Assembly: GCF_002890915.1 (NCBI RefSeq)
Contig: NZ_POUT01000005.1
Coordinates: 1-64,000 of the forward strand
Source: Stutzerimonas stutzeri
Lineage (GTDB): Bacteria > Pseudomonadota > Gammaproteobacteria > Pseudomonadales > Pseudomonadaceae
DNA length: 64,000 nucleotides
Direction of reading: 5' to 3'
Shown here: in pieces, positions 17,215 to 34,354 of the stretch
Layout: each line of letters starts with the position of its first letter
Numbering within the stretch: the stretch's first letter is position 1
Made by a program: the position numbers and the translations under genes
The notes under the pieces: model-generated
The model's input: only the letters and a program-made list of their open reading frames with translations
What the model was told of the DNA's origin: nothing
The model's database searches: none

Positions 17215-19032
17215 ATGACCGAGACCCTGCTCTGCCCGCGCAATCTGGCGTTCGAACTCTACGAGGTGCTCGATGCCGAGGCGCTGACCCGCCGCGCGCG
17301 CTTCGCCGATCACAACCGCGAGACCTTCGATGCCGCCCTCGGCACCGCGCGCAGCCTCGCCGAGAAGTACTTCGCGCCGCACAACCGCAAATCCGACGAG
17401 CATGAGCCGGTCTACCAGAACGGCGAGGCGCTGCTGATCCCCGAGGTCAAGCCGGCGGTCGACGCCTTCATCGCGGCCGGATTCCACAACGCCCAGCGCA
17501 GCTTCGAGGACGGCGGCATGCAGCTGCCGAACCTGCTGTCGCGGGCCTGCTTCGCGCATTTCCAGGCGGCCAACATCGCCACCAGCTCCTATCCGATGCT
17601 GAGCATGGGCGCCGCGCACCTGATCGAGACCTTCGGCAGCGACGAACAGAAGCGCCGCTTCCTGCAGCCGATGATCGAAGGCCGCTTCTTCGGCACCATG
17701 GCGCTCACCGAGCCGCATGCCGGCTCGTCGCTGTCGGACATCCGCACCCGTGCCGAGCCGGCCGGCGACGGCAGCTACCGCATCCGCGGCAACAAGATCT
17801 TCATTTCCGGCGGCGACCACGCGCTGTCGGAGAACATCGTGCACATGGTGCTGGCCAAGCTGCCGGACGCGCCGCCCGGGGTGAAGGGCATCAGCCTGTT
17901 CATCGTGCCGAAATTCCTGGTCAACGACGACGGCAGCCTCGGCCCGCGCAACGACGTGCTGCTGGCCGGGCTGTTCCACAAGATGGGCTGGCGCGGTACC
18001 ACCAGCACCGCGCTGAACTTTGGTGACAATGCGGGGGGCGACAACGGTGGGTGCGTCGGCTACCTGGTGGGCGAGCCGCACAAGGGCCTGGCCTACATGT
18101 TCCAGATGATGAACGAGGCGCGCATCGGCGTCGGCATGGGCGCGATCATGCTCGGCTACGCCGGCTACCTCTATTCGCTGAACTACGCCCGCGAGCGCCC
18201 GCAGGGCCGGCTGCCGGACGGCAAGGACCCGACCTCGGCGCAGGTGCCGATCATCGAGCACACCGATGTCAGGCGCATGCTGCTGATGCAGAAGGCCTAT
18301 GTCGAAGGCGCCTTCGACCTGGGCCTCTACGCGGCGCGCCTGGTGGACGACCAGCACAGCGCCGAGAGCGAGCAAGAACGTCACGATGCCGGCGAACTGC
18401 TCGACCTGCTGACGCCGATCGTCAAGTCCTGGCCCTCGGAGTTCTGCCTCAAGGCCAACGAGCTGGCGATCCAGGTGCTCGGCGGCCACGGCTACACCCG
18501 CGAATACCCGGTGGAGCAGTACTACCGCGACAACCGCCTCAACCCGATCCACGAGGGCACCCACGGCATCCAGTCGCTGGACCTGCTCGGCCGCAAGCTG
18601 ATGCAGAACCAGGGCGCCGGCCTGCACCAGCTGCTCGGGCTGATCCAGGCCAGTTGCCGGCGTGCCGCCGAGCACGCTGCGCTGAGCGCGCTGCGCGAGC
18701 CGCTGGAACGGCACGTCGCCCGCCTCGCCGAAGTGACCCAGGCACTGCTCGGCGACCTCGCCGCCGGCCAGGTGAACCAGGCGCTGGCCAACTCGGCTTT
18801 GTATCTAAAAGTGTTCGGCCATGCGGTGATCGGCTGGCGCTGGCTGGAGCAGGCGCTGCGCGCCGAGCGCGGGCTGGCCGAGGGCAATCCGGCCGACGCC
18901 GACTTCTACCGCGGCAAGCTGCAGGCCGCGCGCTACTTCCTGACCTGGGAAGTGCCCGGCTGCCAGCACGAACTGGCCTTGCTGCACAGCCGCGACGACA
19001 CCTGCCTCGCCATGCGCGACGCCTGGTTCTAG
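17215..19032 (+). CDS. Acyl-CoA dehydrogenase (third paralogue)
   Basis: A 605-residue FAD-dependent acyl-CoA dehydrogenase of the same long subfamily as those at 596 and 4062 but clearly more distant. Motifs are [33 protein letters not shown] and the catalytic segment [13 protein letters not shown], where His replaces the Tyr seen in the other two. The N-terminus ([20 protein letters not shown]) also lacks the DYxAPLRD motif. GGAGG lies 6 bases before the ATG at 17215, so the upstream TTG is not used. It ends in a strong terminator and appears to be transcribed alone. Substrate unknown. Confidence 0.93.
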   Translation: MTETLLCPRNLAFELYEVLDAEALTRRARFADHNRETFDAALGTARSLAEKYFAPHNRKSDEHEPVYQNGEALLIPEVKPAVDAFIAAGFHNAQRSFEDGGMQLPNLLSRACFAHFQAANIATSSYPMLSMGAAHLIETFGSDEQKRRFLQPMIEGRFFGTMALTEPHAGSSLSDIRTRAEPAGDGSYRIRGNKIFISGGDHALSENIVHMVLAKLPDAPPGVKGISLFIVPKFLVNDDGSLGPRNDVLLAGLFHKMGWRGTTSTALNFGDNAGGDNGGCVGYLVGEPHKGLAYMFQMMNEARIGVGMGAIMLGYAGYLYSLNYARERPQGRLPDGKDPTSAQVPIIEHTDVRRMLLMQKAYVEGAFDLGLYAARLVDDQHSAESEQERHDAGELLDLLTPIVKSWPSEFCLKANELAIQVLGGHGYTREYPVEQYYRDNRLNPIHEGTHGIQSLDLLGRKLMQNQGAGLHQLLGLIQASCRRAAEHAALSALREPLERHVARLAEVTQALLGDLAAGQVNQALANSALYLKVFGHAVIGWRWLEQALRAERGLAEGNPADADFYRGKLQAARYFLTWEVPGCQHELALLHSRDDTCLAMRDAWF

Positions 19033-19055
19033 AGCCTCGCCATCGTCGCCAGGCA

Positions 19056-19082
19056 CGCCCCGCGCTGGCGGGGCGCTTTTTT
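19056..19082 (+). terminator. Rho-independent terminator
   Basis: CGCCCCGC (19056-19063) pairs with GCGGGGCG (19068-19075) around a GCTG loop, followed after one C by six T residues. It starts 23 bases after the acyl-CoA dehydrogenase stop codon. Confidence 0.9.
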
Positions 19083-19167
19083 GACAGCCCGTCAAATCGT
19101 CAGGTTAGAATCGCTGGCATATCGCATGCATGAATGCGAAGGCAGCTTCCTCTAACGGAGATTTCAT

Positions 19168-20913
19168 TTGGACGTCGGCAGCATCAACCACCTGTTCTTT
19201 ATCGGTGCCCTGTTGGTTGCTGCCAGCATCCTGATGAGTTCGCTGTCGACCCGTCTCGGCGTGCCGATCCTGGTCATCTTCCTTGCCGTGGGCATGCTCG
19301 CCGGGGTCGACGGCATCGGCGGCATCGTCTTCGAGGACTACCAGCTGGCCTTCGTCATCAGCAACCTGGCGCTGGCGGTGATTCTCCTCGACGGCGGCAT
19401 GCGCACGCGCACGACGACCTTCCGGGTCGCGCTCAAGCCAGCCTTCTCGCTGGCCACCCTGGGCGTGGCGATCACCTCGGGGCTGACCGGGCTGGCGGCC
19501 GCCTGGCTGTTCGAGCTGCCGCTGCTGCAGGGTCTGCTGATCGGCGCTATCGTCGGCTCCACCGACGCCGCCGTGGTGTTCAACCTGCTCAACGGCAAGG
19601 GCCTCAACGAACGGGTCGGCTCGACCCTGGAGATCGAATCGGGCAGCAACGATCCGATGGCGATGTTCCTCACTGTCGCCCTGATCGACATGCTCCTCGC
19701 CGGGCGCACCACCTTCGGCTGGGACTTCCTGCTCAGCCTGGTCCAACAATTCGGTATCGGCACCCTGCTCGGCCTGGGCGGCGGCTGGCTGCTGCTGCAA
19801 CTGATCAACCGGCTGTCGGTGGCCGACGGCCTCTACCCGCTGCTGGCGGTCGCCGGCGGGCTGATGATCTTCGCCCTCTCCGGCGCCATCGGTGGCAGCG
19901 GCATCCTGGCGATCTACGTCTGCGGGCTGCTGCTGGGCAACCGCCCGATCCGCAACCGCCACGGCATCCTGCACATGTTCGACGGCCTGGCCTGGCTCAG
20001 CCAGATCGGCATGTTCCTGGTGCTCGGCCTGCTGCTGACGCCCAGCGAACTGCTGCCGATCGCCCTTCCGGCGCTGGCGCTGTCGCTGTGGATGATCCTC
20101 TTCGCCCGGCCGCTGGCGGTGTTCGTCAGCCTGCTGCCGTTTCGCAGCTTCCACCTGCGCGAACGGCTGTTCATCTCCTGGATCGGCCTGCGCGGCGCGG
20201 TGCCGGTGATTCTCGCGGTATTCCCGCTGATGGCCGGGCTGGAGAACGCCCAGCTGTTCTTCAACGTGGCGTTCTTCATCGTGCTGGTGTCGCTGCTGCT
20301 GCAGGGCTCGACGCTGGCCTGGGCGGCGAGGAAGGCCAAGGTGGAAGTCCCGCCCTCGCCCTCGCCGATCTCCCGCGCCGGCCTGCAGATTCACGCCACC
20401 AGCCAGTGGGAGCTGTTCGTCTACCGCCTGGGTGCCGGCAAATGGTGCATCGGCGCCGCGCTGCGCGAGCTGAAGATGCCGCCCGGCACCCGCATCGCCG
20501 CCCTGTTTCGCGGCCGCGAACTGCTCCACCCGTCCGGCAGCACCCGCCTGCAGGCCAACGACATCCTCTGCGTGATCGGCCACGACGAGGACCTGCCGGC
20601 ACTCGGCAAGCTGTTCAGCCAGGCGCCCAAGCGCGGCCAGGACCTGCGTTTCTTCGGCGACTTCATTCTCGAGGCCGACGCCCAGCTGAGCGCCATCGCC
20701 GCGCTCTACGGGCTCAAGCTGGGCGATGTCGACGGCGCGCAGACAATCGGCGCCTTCATGGCCGAACGCGTCGGCGGCCGCCCGGTGGTCGGGGACCAGG
20801 TCGAATGGAACGGGCTGACCTGGACCGTGGCGGCGATGGACGCCGGCGAGGTGCGCAAGGTCGGCCTGAAGTTTCCCGAGGGCGACAAGCCCGGCCCGCA
20901 GCTGCTGTTCTAG
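19168..20913 (+). CDS. cvrA: K+/H+ antiporter CvrA (NhaP2)
   Basis: The 581-residue inner-membrane protein exchanges K+ (or Na+) for H+ and protects cells when osmolarity or K+ changes. Residues 5-390 form about 12-13 membrane helices of the CPA1 family, including [16 protein letters not shown] with the transport-site acidic residue, followed by an RCK_C (TrkA-C) domain (about 400-485) and a CorC_HlyC-type domain to the end. The start is a TTG at 19168 with GGAG 7 bases upstream; no ATG or GTG fits. Downstream lies an MscK channel gene on the same strand after 137 bases. Confidence 0.93.
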   Translation: MDVGSINHLFFIGALLVAASILMSSLSTRLGVPILVIFLAVGMLAGVDGIGGIVFEDYQLAFVISNLALAVILLDGGMRTRTTTFRVALKPAFSLATLGVAITSGLTGLAAAWLFELPLLQGLLIGAIVGSTDAAVVFNLLNGKGLNERVGSTLEIESGSNDPMAMFLTVALIDMLLAGRTTFGWDFLLSLVQQFGIGTLLGLGGGWLLLQLINRLSVADGLYPLLAVAGGLMIFALSGAIGGSGILAIYVCGLLLGNRPIRNRHGILHMFDGLAWLSQIGMFLVLGLLLTPSELLPIALPALALSLWMILFARPLAVFVSLLPFRSFHLRERLFISWIGLRGAVPVILAVFPLMAGLENAQLFFNVAFFIVLVSLLLQGSTLAWAARKAKVEVPPSPSPISRAGLQIHATSQWELFVYRLGAGKWCIGAALRELKMPPGTRIAALFRGRELLHPSGSTRLQANDILCVIGHDEDLPALGKLFSQAPKRGQDLRFFGDFILEADAQLSAIAALYGLKLGDVDGAQTIGAFMAERVGGRPVVGDQVEWNGLTWTVAAMDAGEVRKVGLKFPEGDKPGPQLLF

Positions 20914-21050
20914 CGGCGCGCGGGCACGCCTCGGGCCGCGCCGTTCCGGCAGGCGCCCGGCGACCGTGTGGCCCGACCTGCGGACTCGCGCTCGGCCGGC
21001 GCAGCCCGTAGACTCCGCACTTCTTCGTCATCCGCGTACCCGCTGCCTCC

Positions 21051-24344
<3,294 letters not shown>

Positions 24345-24381
24345 GGAACACCCAGGCGCCTCGCGGCCTCCAACGTCCTGA

Positions 24382-25896
<1,515 letters not shown>

Positions 25897-25923
25897 GCGG
25901 CAAGCCGCTTGCAAGATCACTAT

Positions 25924-25970
25924 GTAGGAGCGGGCCGCGCCCGCGATTCGCGCGCACGGCGCGCTCCTAC
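25924..25970. repeat. Inverted REP pair
   Basis: GTAGGAGCGGGCCGCGCCCGCG (from 25924) faces CGCGCACGGCGCGCTCCTAC (25951-25970). It fills the space between selO and the convergent receiver-kinase gene, as REPs often do. Sequence is related to the copies at 482 and 37041 but with CGCG in the centre in place of CATG. Confidence 0.8.
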
Positions 25971-25992
25971 GCATTACGCCCCAGCGGCGGCC

Positions 25993-27186
25993 CTAGCCCT
26001 CACCCAGCGGCAACAGCACCCGGAACAGCGAGCCCCGCCCTTCCTCGCTCTCCACCTCGATGTGCCCCCCGTGCGCCTTGACGATCTGGTCGGCGATGAA
26101 CAGGCCGAGCCCCAGCCCGGCGCTGCCTTCGCTGCCTTCGGCGCGCTCGAACTGGCAGAAGATGCGCGTCAGGCTCTTCGGACTGATGCCGATGCCATGG
26201 TCGCGCACTTCGATGCAGGCGCCCTCCGGGCATGGCGCAACGCTGACCTGAACCAGCTTGCCGGCGCCGTAGCGCATCGCATTGGTCAGCAGGTTGGCCA
26301 GCACCTGCTCGATGCGGAACCCGTCCCAGACGCCCAGGATCGGCGCGCTCTTCTCCAGTTGCAGCTGGCAGCCCTTGGCCTCCATCTGCGCGGCAAAGCT
26401 CTCGACGACGTTGCCCACCAGCTGCGCGAGGTCGAAGCGCGAGGGGCGGATCGACAGCTTGCCGGTGCGGATGCGCGAGACGTCCAGCATGTCGTCGATC
26501 AGGCGGATCAGGCTCTGGATCTGGCGCTCGTCCTTGTCCACCATGCTGCGCAGCTTGCGCTCGTCGAACGCGGCGAGGTTGTTGCGGCTCAGTTGCAGCT
26601 TGCGCAGCTGCACCTCGAGAATCAGCGTGTTCAACGGCGTTTTCAACTCGTGCGAGACGACCGACATGAAGTCGTCACGCATGCGTACGGCGTTTTCCAG
26701 CTCCGCCTTGGTATTGCGTAGCTCGTCGAGCAGCACCTCCTGCTCGCGCCGACTTTTCTCCAGCGCTTCGAGCTGGCGCGCCAGGCGCTTGCGACTGCGG
26801 TACAGGTCGACGAACACGCTGACCTTGCTGCGTACCGCATGGGCATCCAGCGGCTTGTGCATGAAATCCACGGCGCCGCTCTCGTAGCCCTTGAAGGCAT
26901 AGTCGAGCTCGCGGCCGGCAGCGCTGACGAAGACGATGGGGATCTGCTTGGTGCGCTCGGTGCCGCGCATCAGCTCGGCCAGCTGGAAACCGTCCATGCC
27001 GGGCATCTGTACGTCGAGAATGGCCAGGGCGAACTCGTGGCGCAGCAGCAGTTCCAGCGCCTGCTCGGCCGACTCGGCCTGGTGCACGTGGATGCCGGGC
27101 GCCTGCAGCAGCGCATCCAGTGCCAGCAGGTTCTCCGGCAGGTCATCGACGATCAGCAGGTTCACCTCGTCGGTACGGTCGGGCAT
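25993..27186 (-). CDS. Receiver-histidine kinase protein
   Basis: A 397-residue soluble protein with a response-regulator receiver first and a histidine kinase second. The receiver (8-125) has the acidic pair DD at 14-15, phospho-Asp 58 (ILDVQMPGMDG) and Lys 111 (HKPLD). A coiled coil (128-170) leads to the HisKA box SVVSHELKTPLNTL with His 179, then the HATPase domain with N box LANLLTNAMRYG, G1 DHGIGIS and G2 GLGLGLF. It is the last gene of the four-gene operon from 32099; the ATG at 27186 starts 3 bases after the cheB stop. It may accept phosphate from the hybrid kinase and relay it through its own His. Confidence 0.93.
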   Translation of the reverse strand: MPDRTDEVNLLIVDDLPENLLALDALLQAPGIHVHQAESAEQALELLLRHEFALAILDVQMPGMDGFQLAELMRGTERTKQIPIVFVSAAGRELDYAFKGYESGAVDFMHKPLDAHAVRSKVSVFVDLYRSRKRLARQLEALEKSRREQEVLLDELRNTKAELENAVRMRDDFMSVVSHELKTPLNTLILEVQLRKLQLSRNNLAAFDERKLRSMVDKDERQIQSLIRLIDDMLDVSRIRTGKLSIRPSRFDLAQLVGNVVESFAAQMEAKGCQLQLEKSAPILGVWDGFRIEQVLANLLTNAMRYGAGKLVQVSVAPCPEGACIEVRDHGIGISPKSLTRIFCQFERAEGSEGSAGLGLGLFIADQIVKAHGGHIEVESEEGRGSLFRVLLPLGEG

Positions 27187-27188
27187 GG

Positions 27189-27791
27189 TCACTCCAGTTC
27201 TCGCAACAGTCGATGGATGTCGCGCAGGGGCAGAATATGATCCGGCGCAAAGCGCTGGAGCGCAGCACGGGGCATGGTCGCTACCGCGGCCTCGGCGGGG
27301 TCCTGGATAACGGTCAGTCCGCCGCTGCGGTGGATCGCCTCGAGGCCGGCGGCGCCGTCCTCGTTGGCGCCGGTGAGCAGGACCCCCGCCAGGTTCGGCC
27401 CCCAGGCGTCGGCCGCGGATTCGAACAGCACGTCGATGGAAGGCCGCGAGAAATTCACCGCATCGTCCTGGCTCAGCGACAGGCTGTGATCGCTTTCGAC
27501 CAACAGATGGTAGCCGGGCGCGGCAAAATACACCGTGCCGCCGCACACCGCTTCCTTGTCGTCGACTTCCTTGACCGTCATCGCGGTCTTGCGCTGGAAG
27601 ATCTCGGCCAGGTGCGTCGGCCCTTGGGCCGACACGTGCTGGACCACCAGCAGCGGCAGACGGAAACCGGCAGGCAGGCCATGCAGCACGACACTCAGCG
27701 CCTCCAGGCCGCCGGCCGAGGTGCCGATCACCACGGCGTCGACCGGAGGCTGGCGCTTACCGCGCAAGATGGTCCGCGCAACGCTGCTCAT
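27189..27791 (-). CDS. CheB-type methylesterase domain protein
   Basis: A 200-residue protein made only of the CheB catalytic domain. The triad residues lie in VIGTSAGGLEAL (Ser), VVQHVSAQGP (His) and LLTGANEDGAAG (Asp). CheB enzymes remove methyl groups from glutamates of chemoreceptors and deamidate glutamines. Normal CheB has a receiver domain in front that switches it on; it is missing here, so activity must be controlled another way, perhaps by the flanking kinases. Start overlaps the cheR stop as ATGA. No chemoreceptor gene lies in the window. Confidence 0.93.
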   Translation of the reverse strand: MSSVARTILRGKRQPPVDAVVIGTSAGGLEALSVVLHGLPAGFRLPLLVVQHVSAQGPTHLAEIFQRKTAMTVKEVDDKEAVCGGTVYFAAPGYHLLVESDHSLSLSQDDAVNFSRPSIDVLFESAADAWGPNLAGVLLTGANEDGAAGLEAIHRSGGLTVIQDPAEAAVATMPRAALQRFAPDHILPLRDIHRLLRELE

Positions 27792-28606
27792 AGCTTGCGG
27801 AAGATCCTCTCCTGTTTGTCGAACGGCTCGTAGAGTCCGGCATAGGCCGAGAATTCGACGGTTTCCTTGCTGCCCAGGCCGAGGAAACCCCGGTGGCAGA
27901 GCGATTCATGGAACAGGCCGAAGGCACGGTCCTGCAGCGGCTTGTTGAAGTAGATCAGCACGTTGCGGCAGGAGATCAGCTGGGTTTCGGAAAATACGCT
28001 ATCGGTCGCCAGGCTGTGATCGGCAAAGGTAACCTTTTCTTTCAATGCCTTATCCATGATCGCCGAGTCATAGGCGGCGGTGTAGTAGTCGGAAAAGCTG
28101 CGCGTGCCCCCGGCCTGCTGGTAATTGGCGGTGTACTGGCGCAGGTGTTCGATGGCGAAGATGCCCTGGCGCGCCTGCTCCAGCGAGCGCGGGTTGATGT
28201 CGGTGGCATAGATGAGCGAGCGTTCGAGCAGGCCCTCTTCGTGCAGCAGGATGGCCATCGAATAGACTTCCTCGCCGGTACTGCAGCCGGCGATCCAGAT
28301 CTTCAGCGACGGGTAGGTGCGCAGCACCGGCACCACCTGCTCGCGCAGCGCCCGGTAGTAGCCGGGGTCGCGAAACATCTCGCTGACCGGGATGGTCAGG
28401 TATTGCAAGAGGTCCATGAAGGCCTGGGCGTCGTAGAGAATCTTGCGCTGCAGCGCGGAGATGTTCCCGCAGTTCAGTTGCTTCACCGCCAAGAGCACCC
28501 GGCGCTTGAGCGAGGCGCCGGAGTAGTCGCGGAAATCGTAGCTGTACTTGAGGTAGATGGCCTCGATCAGCAGCTTGAGTTCGATTTCGACGTTGCGCTC
28601 GGGCAT
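27788..28606 (-). CDS. CheR-type protein-glutamate methyltransferase
   Basis: A 272-residue SAM-dependent methyltransferase. The N-terminal helical CheR domain is present, followed by the SAM domain with VSEMFRDPGYYRAL, IWIAGCSTGEEVYSMAILL (motif I), YATDINPRSLEQAR and LISCRNVLIYFN. CheR enzymes methylate receptor glutamates with CheB as their opponent. It has no TPR or pentapeptide-binding tail. The ATG at 28606 starts one base after the hybrid kinase stop codon, and the end overlaps cheB by 4 bases, so all four genes are one operon. The substrate here is unknown. Confidence 0.94.
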   Translation of the reverse strand: MPERNVEIELKLLIEAIYLKYSYDFRDYSGASLKRRVLLAVKQLNCGNISALQRKILYDAQAFMDLLQYLTIPVSEMFRDPGYYRALREQVVPVLRTYPSLKIWIAGCSTGEEVYSMAILLHEEGLLERSLIYATDINPRSLEQARQGIFAIEHLRQYTANYQQAGGTRSFSDYYTAAYDSAIMDKALKEKVTFADHSLATDSVFSETQLISCRNVLIYFNKPLQDRAFGLFHESLCHRGFLGLGSKETVEFSAYAGLYEPFDKQERIFRKL

Positions 28607-28607
28607 T

Positions 28608-32099
<3,492 letters not shown>

Positions 32100-32181
32100 C
32101 TGGCTCCCTTTGCGCCGCCCGACTGTCGAGCACATGCGCGGCGCATGCGTCCTCGGCGGTCATGCTCCGATGCTGGCGTGT

Positions 32182-32210
32182 TCTTGAGTGTTTGGCGCGC
32201 GATAGGTTCC
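32182..32210 (-). promoter_or_regulatory. AlgU/sigma-E-like promoter before the hybrid kinase operon
   Basis: On the minus strand GGAACCT (32210-32204) is followed after 16 bases by TCAAGA (32187-32182). This resembles the envelope-stress promoter pattern GGAACTT-N15/17-TCAAA or TCTGA with one mismatch in each box. The kinase start codon is about 83 bases further. The match is suggestive only. Confidence 0.4.
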
Positions 32211-32291
32211 GTTGCGCCCGCGTCACGCGACTCTACACGGCAAGCCCGTCGAGCACAAAAGGCCGATGACAGGCGGAACCGGCAGGCCCGC

Positions 32292-32453
32292 TCAGCGCCG
32301 GGCGATGATCCAGACGGCGTGGATGATGCCGGGAATGTAGCCGAGCAGGGTCAGCAGGATGTTCAGCCAGAAGGCGCCGCCGAAACCCACTTGCAGGAAC
32401 ACTCCCAGCGGCGGCAGCAGAATCGCACAAATGATGCGGACAAGATCCATCAT
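32292..32453 (-). CDS. Pmp3/YqaE family membrane peptide
   Basis: A 53-residue, two-helix membrane protein beginning MMDLVRIICAILLPPLGVFL and ending GYIPGIIHAVWIIARR. LPPLGVFLQVGFG and LTLLGYIPGIIHA are the Pmp3/YqaE signature. Family members are small plasma-membrane proteins that respond to salt, cold and envelope stress; the yeast member controls membrane potential. GGAG stands 4 bases before the first of two adjacent ATGs (32453). It lies between the hybrid kinase promoter and an SDR gene and may belong with the nearby stress genes. Easily missed because of its size. Confidence 0.92.
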   Translation of the reverse strand: MMDLVRIICAILLPPLGVFLQVGFGGAFWLNILLTLLGYIPGIIHAVWIIARR

Positions 32454-32906
32454 GGTCTCCGTCGGTCGGATTGGGCCCGAGGGGCCTGCTCAGGAATCGA
32501 CCTGACCGGCCCGGCGAGGTTCCTTATCGCCGGCCATGCCTGCCGCGGGGAAGGAACAGCGGATCGCCGCCAGCGGCAGCGACCGGAAAACCGTGGCGAC
32601 TGGATAAGCCGCCGAGGGTGCCTGACAGGCACGGGAGGGGATGGACGCGAGCGGCCGGCTCGTATGCGGGCGCGCCCGATGCGTCACGCCGCTTCGCCTT
32701 TTGAGCCAAGGGCGTTGCCAAGCTTCGTCTCTTAGCCTGCTAACTATTACAGAGCCGCGCCATCGCCGCCATTGGCCGAAGGTCGATAGCCGAGTTCCCC
32801 GCTCGGGCATGCCAGCGGAGCGCGCCGGAACTCGCCGGGCGCTGCCCGGGTCGTCTCTACACAGGCGCGCCGCGCCATTGGCCAGTGCAACGGAGGGGAT
32901 CCAGCG
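32454..32906. other. Non-coding gap with possible AlgU-type promoter
   Basis: Between the YqaE-like and SDR genes no reading frame can be supported on either strand. GGAACTC at 32827-32833 followed after 17 bases by TCGTCT (32851-32856) is a weak envelope-stress promoter candidate for the SDR gene. CTAACTATTACAGAG at 32739-32753 is the only AT-rich patch and may hold the leftward promoter of the YqaE-like gene. Confidence 0.3.
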
Positions 32907-33899
32907 ATGAGCGACGCGACCGTGGTGATCTGTGGTGCAACCGCCGGCGTCGGCCGCGCCGCCGCCCGCGGCTTTGCCGGGGCCGGCTACCGGGTCGCCG
33001 TGATCGCGCGCGGCGAACAGGGCCTGCAGGAGACTGCCAGGCAGTTGCAGGCGATGGGGGCACAGGTATTGGCGATCCCGCTCGACGTCGCCGACGCTGC
33101 CGCGCTGGACGCCGCGGCGACGCGCATCGAGGCGGAACTGGGGCCGATCGAGATCTGGGTCAATGCGGCGATGGCCACGGTGTTCGCCCCGGCCAGCGCA
33201 TTGAGCGCCGAGGAAATCCGCCGCGTCACCGAGGTGACCTACCTGGGCTGCGTGCACGGCACCCTCGCCGCCCTGCGCTGCATGCGCCCGCGCAACCGCG
33301 GCACCATCGTCCAGGTCGGCTCGGCGCTGGCCTACCGCGCCATCCCGCTGCAATCGGCCTATTGCGGGGCCAAGTTCGCCGTGCGCGGTTTCACCGACGC
33401 GCTGCGCTGCGAGCTGCTCCATGACGCCAGCGCCATCCGCCTGACCATGGTCCAGCTGCCGGCGCACGACACGCCGCAGTTCGACTGGGCCCGCAACAAG
33501 CTGGGCCGGCGCGTGCAGCCGGTGCCGCCGATCCACACGCCGGAAGTCGCCGCGCGGGCCATCCTGCGCGCCGCCCGCGAGGCGCCGCGCGAACTCTGGG
33601 TCGGCAGCGCGAGCCTGAAGGCGATCATCGGCACGCTGTTGATGCCCGGCCTGCTCGACCGGCTGCTGGCCAGGCGGGCCTGGGACGGCCAGATGAGCGC
33701 CGAGGCGGAAGCGGACGGGCGCCCGGACAACCTCTTCCAGCCGGTCGAAGGCCTGCATCGCATCGACGGCCGCTTCGGCGACCAGGCCCGCCAGCAGGCG
33801 CTCGCACTCGACTCGTCGACGCCCGGCCGACTGGCGCTGGGCGCCGGCGCGCTGCTGGCGCTGGGCATCGGCCTGGTCCTCGGCCGGCGCGGGCGCTGA
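32907..33899 (+). CDS. SDR family oxidoreductase with C-terminal anchor
   Basis: A 330-residue short-chain dehydrogenase. The nucleotide-binding motif is CGATAGVGRA, the catalytic Tyr and Lys are in SAYCGAKFAVRGF, with Ser in IVQVGSALAYR; WVNAAMATVF takes the place of the usual NNAG, giving NAAM. The last 20 residues are hydrophobic (LALGAGALLALGIGL), ending in basic residues, so the protein is probably tail-anchored. The family is known from Pseudomonas stress loci but the substrate is not. GGAGGGGA stands 8 bases before the ATG. Confidence 0.88.
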   Translation: MSDATVVICGATAGVGRAAARGFAGAGYRVAVIARGEQGLQETARQLQAMGAQVLAIPLDVADAAALDAAATRIEAELGPIEIWVNAAMATVFAPASALSAEEIRRVTEVTYLGCVHGTLAALRCMRPRNRGTIVQVGSALAYRAIPLQSAYCGAKFAVRGFTDALRCELLHDASAIRLTMVQLPAHDTPQFDWARNKLGRRVQPVPPIHTPEVAARAILRAAREAPRELWVGSASLKAIIGTLLMPGLLDRLLARRAWDGQMSAEAEADGRPDNLFQPVEGLHRIDGRFGDQARQQALALDSSTPGRLALGAGALLALGIGLVLGRRGR

Positions 33900-33904
33900 G
33901 GTGC

Positions 33905-34102
33905 TCAGCGTCGCGGCGGCTCCGCTGCGCGCTTGCGGCGGATATTGATCCAGGACAGCACGGCCAGCGCCAGCATCAGCCCGGCCATGTTGTAGTTGCC
34001 GATGGCCAGGTAGCCGAACGCGGCCAGCGTACAGGCCACCAACCCGACCCAGCGTACGGCGCGCATCAACGCCTCGACGGTCTTGTTGCGGGGCGCCGGC
34101 AT
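33905..34102 (-). CDS. Small two-helix membrane protein
   Basis: A 65-residue protein, MPAPRNKTVEALMRAVRWVG, with two hydrophobic segments (about 16-35 and 38-55) and a basic C-terminus (NIRRKRAAEPPRR). GAGG lies 8 bases before the ATG at 34102; a GTG nine bases upstream is less well placed. It converges with the SDR gene, leaving 5 bases between stops. I do not recognise the family, but the frame, start signal and composition are consistent with a real inner-membrane peptide. Confidence 0.55.
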   Translation of the reverse strand: MPAPRNKTVEALMRAVRWVGLVACTLAAFGYLAIGNYNMAGLMLALAVLSWINIRRKRAAEPPRR

Positions 34103-34354
34103 CACCGCCACCTCGCCCGCATCGGCGGGCAGAACGGCCCTGCTTCTCCGGCATGGCCGTGGTCAGGATGGTGGGCGCGCATGGTCGGCTCCTTCTGCTG
34201 TCGGCACCCGCCAGGGGGCTGTGGCGGTTACCGGGCACGGGTTCGGCCGGACGCCGGCAGCGGCGAACCGGCGCAGCCACGGGTGCCCCGCCCCCGGTCG
34301 TCTACGCTGAACAGATACCGGGCCGATCGCCGAGCTGCCTGCGGAGGATAACCC

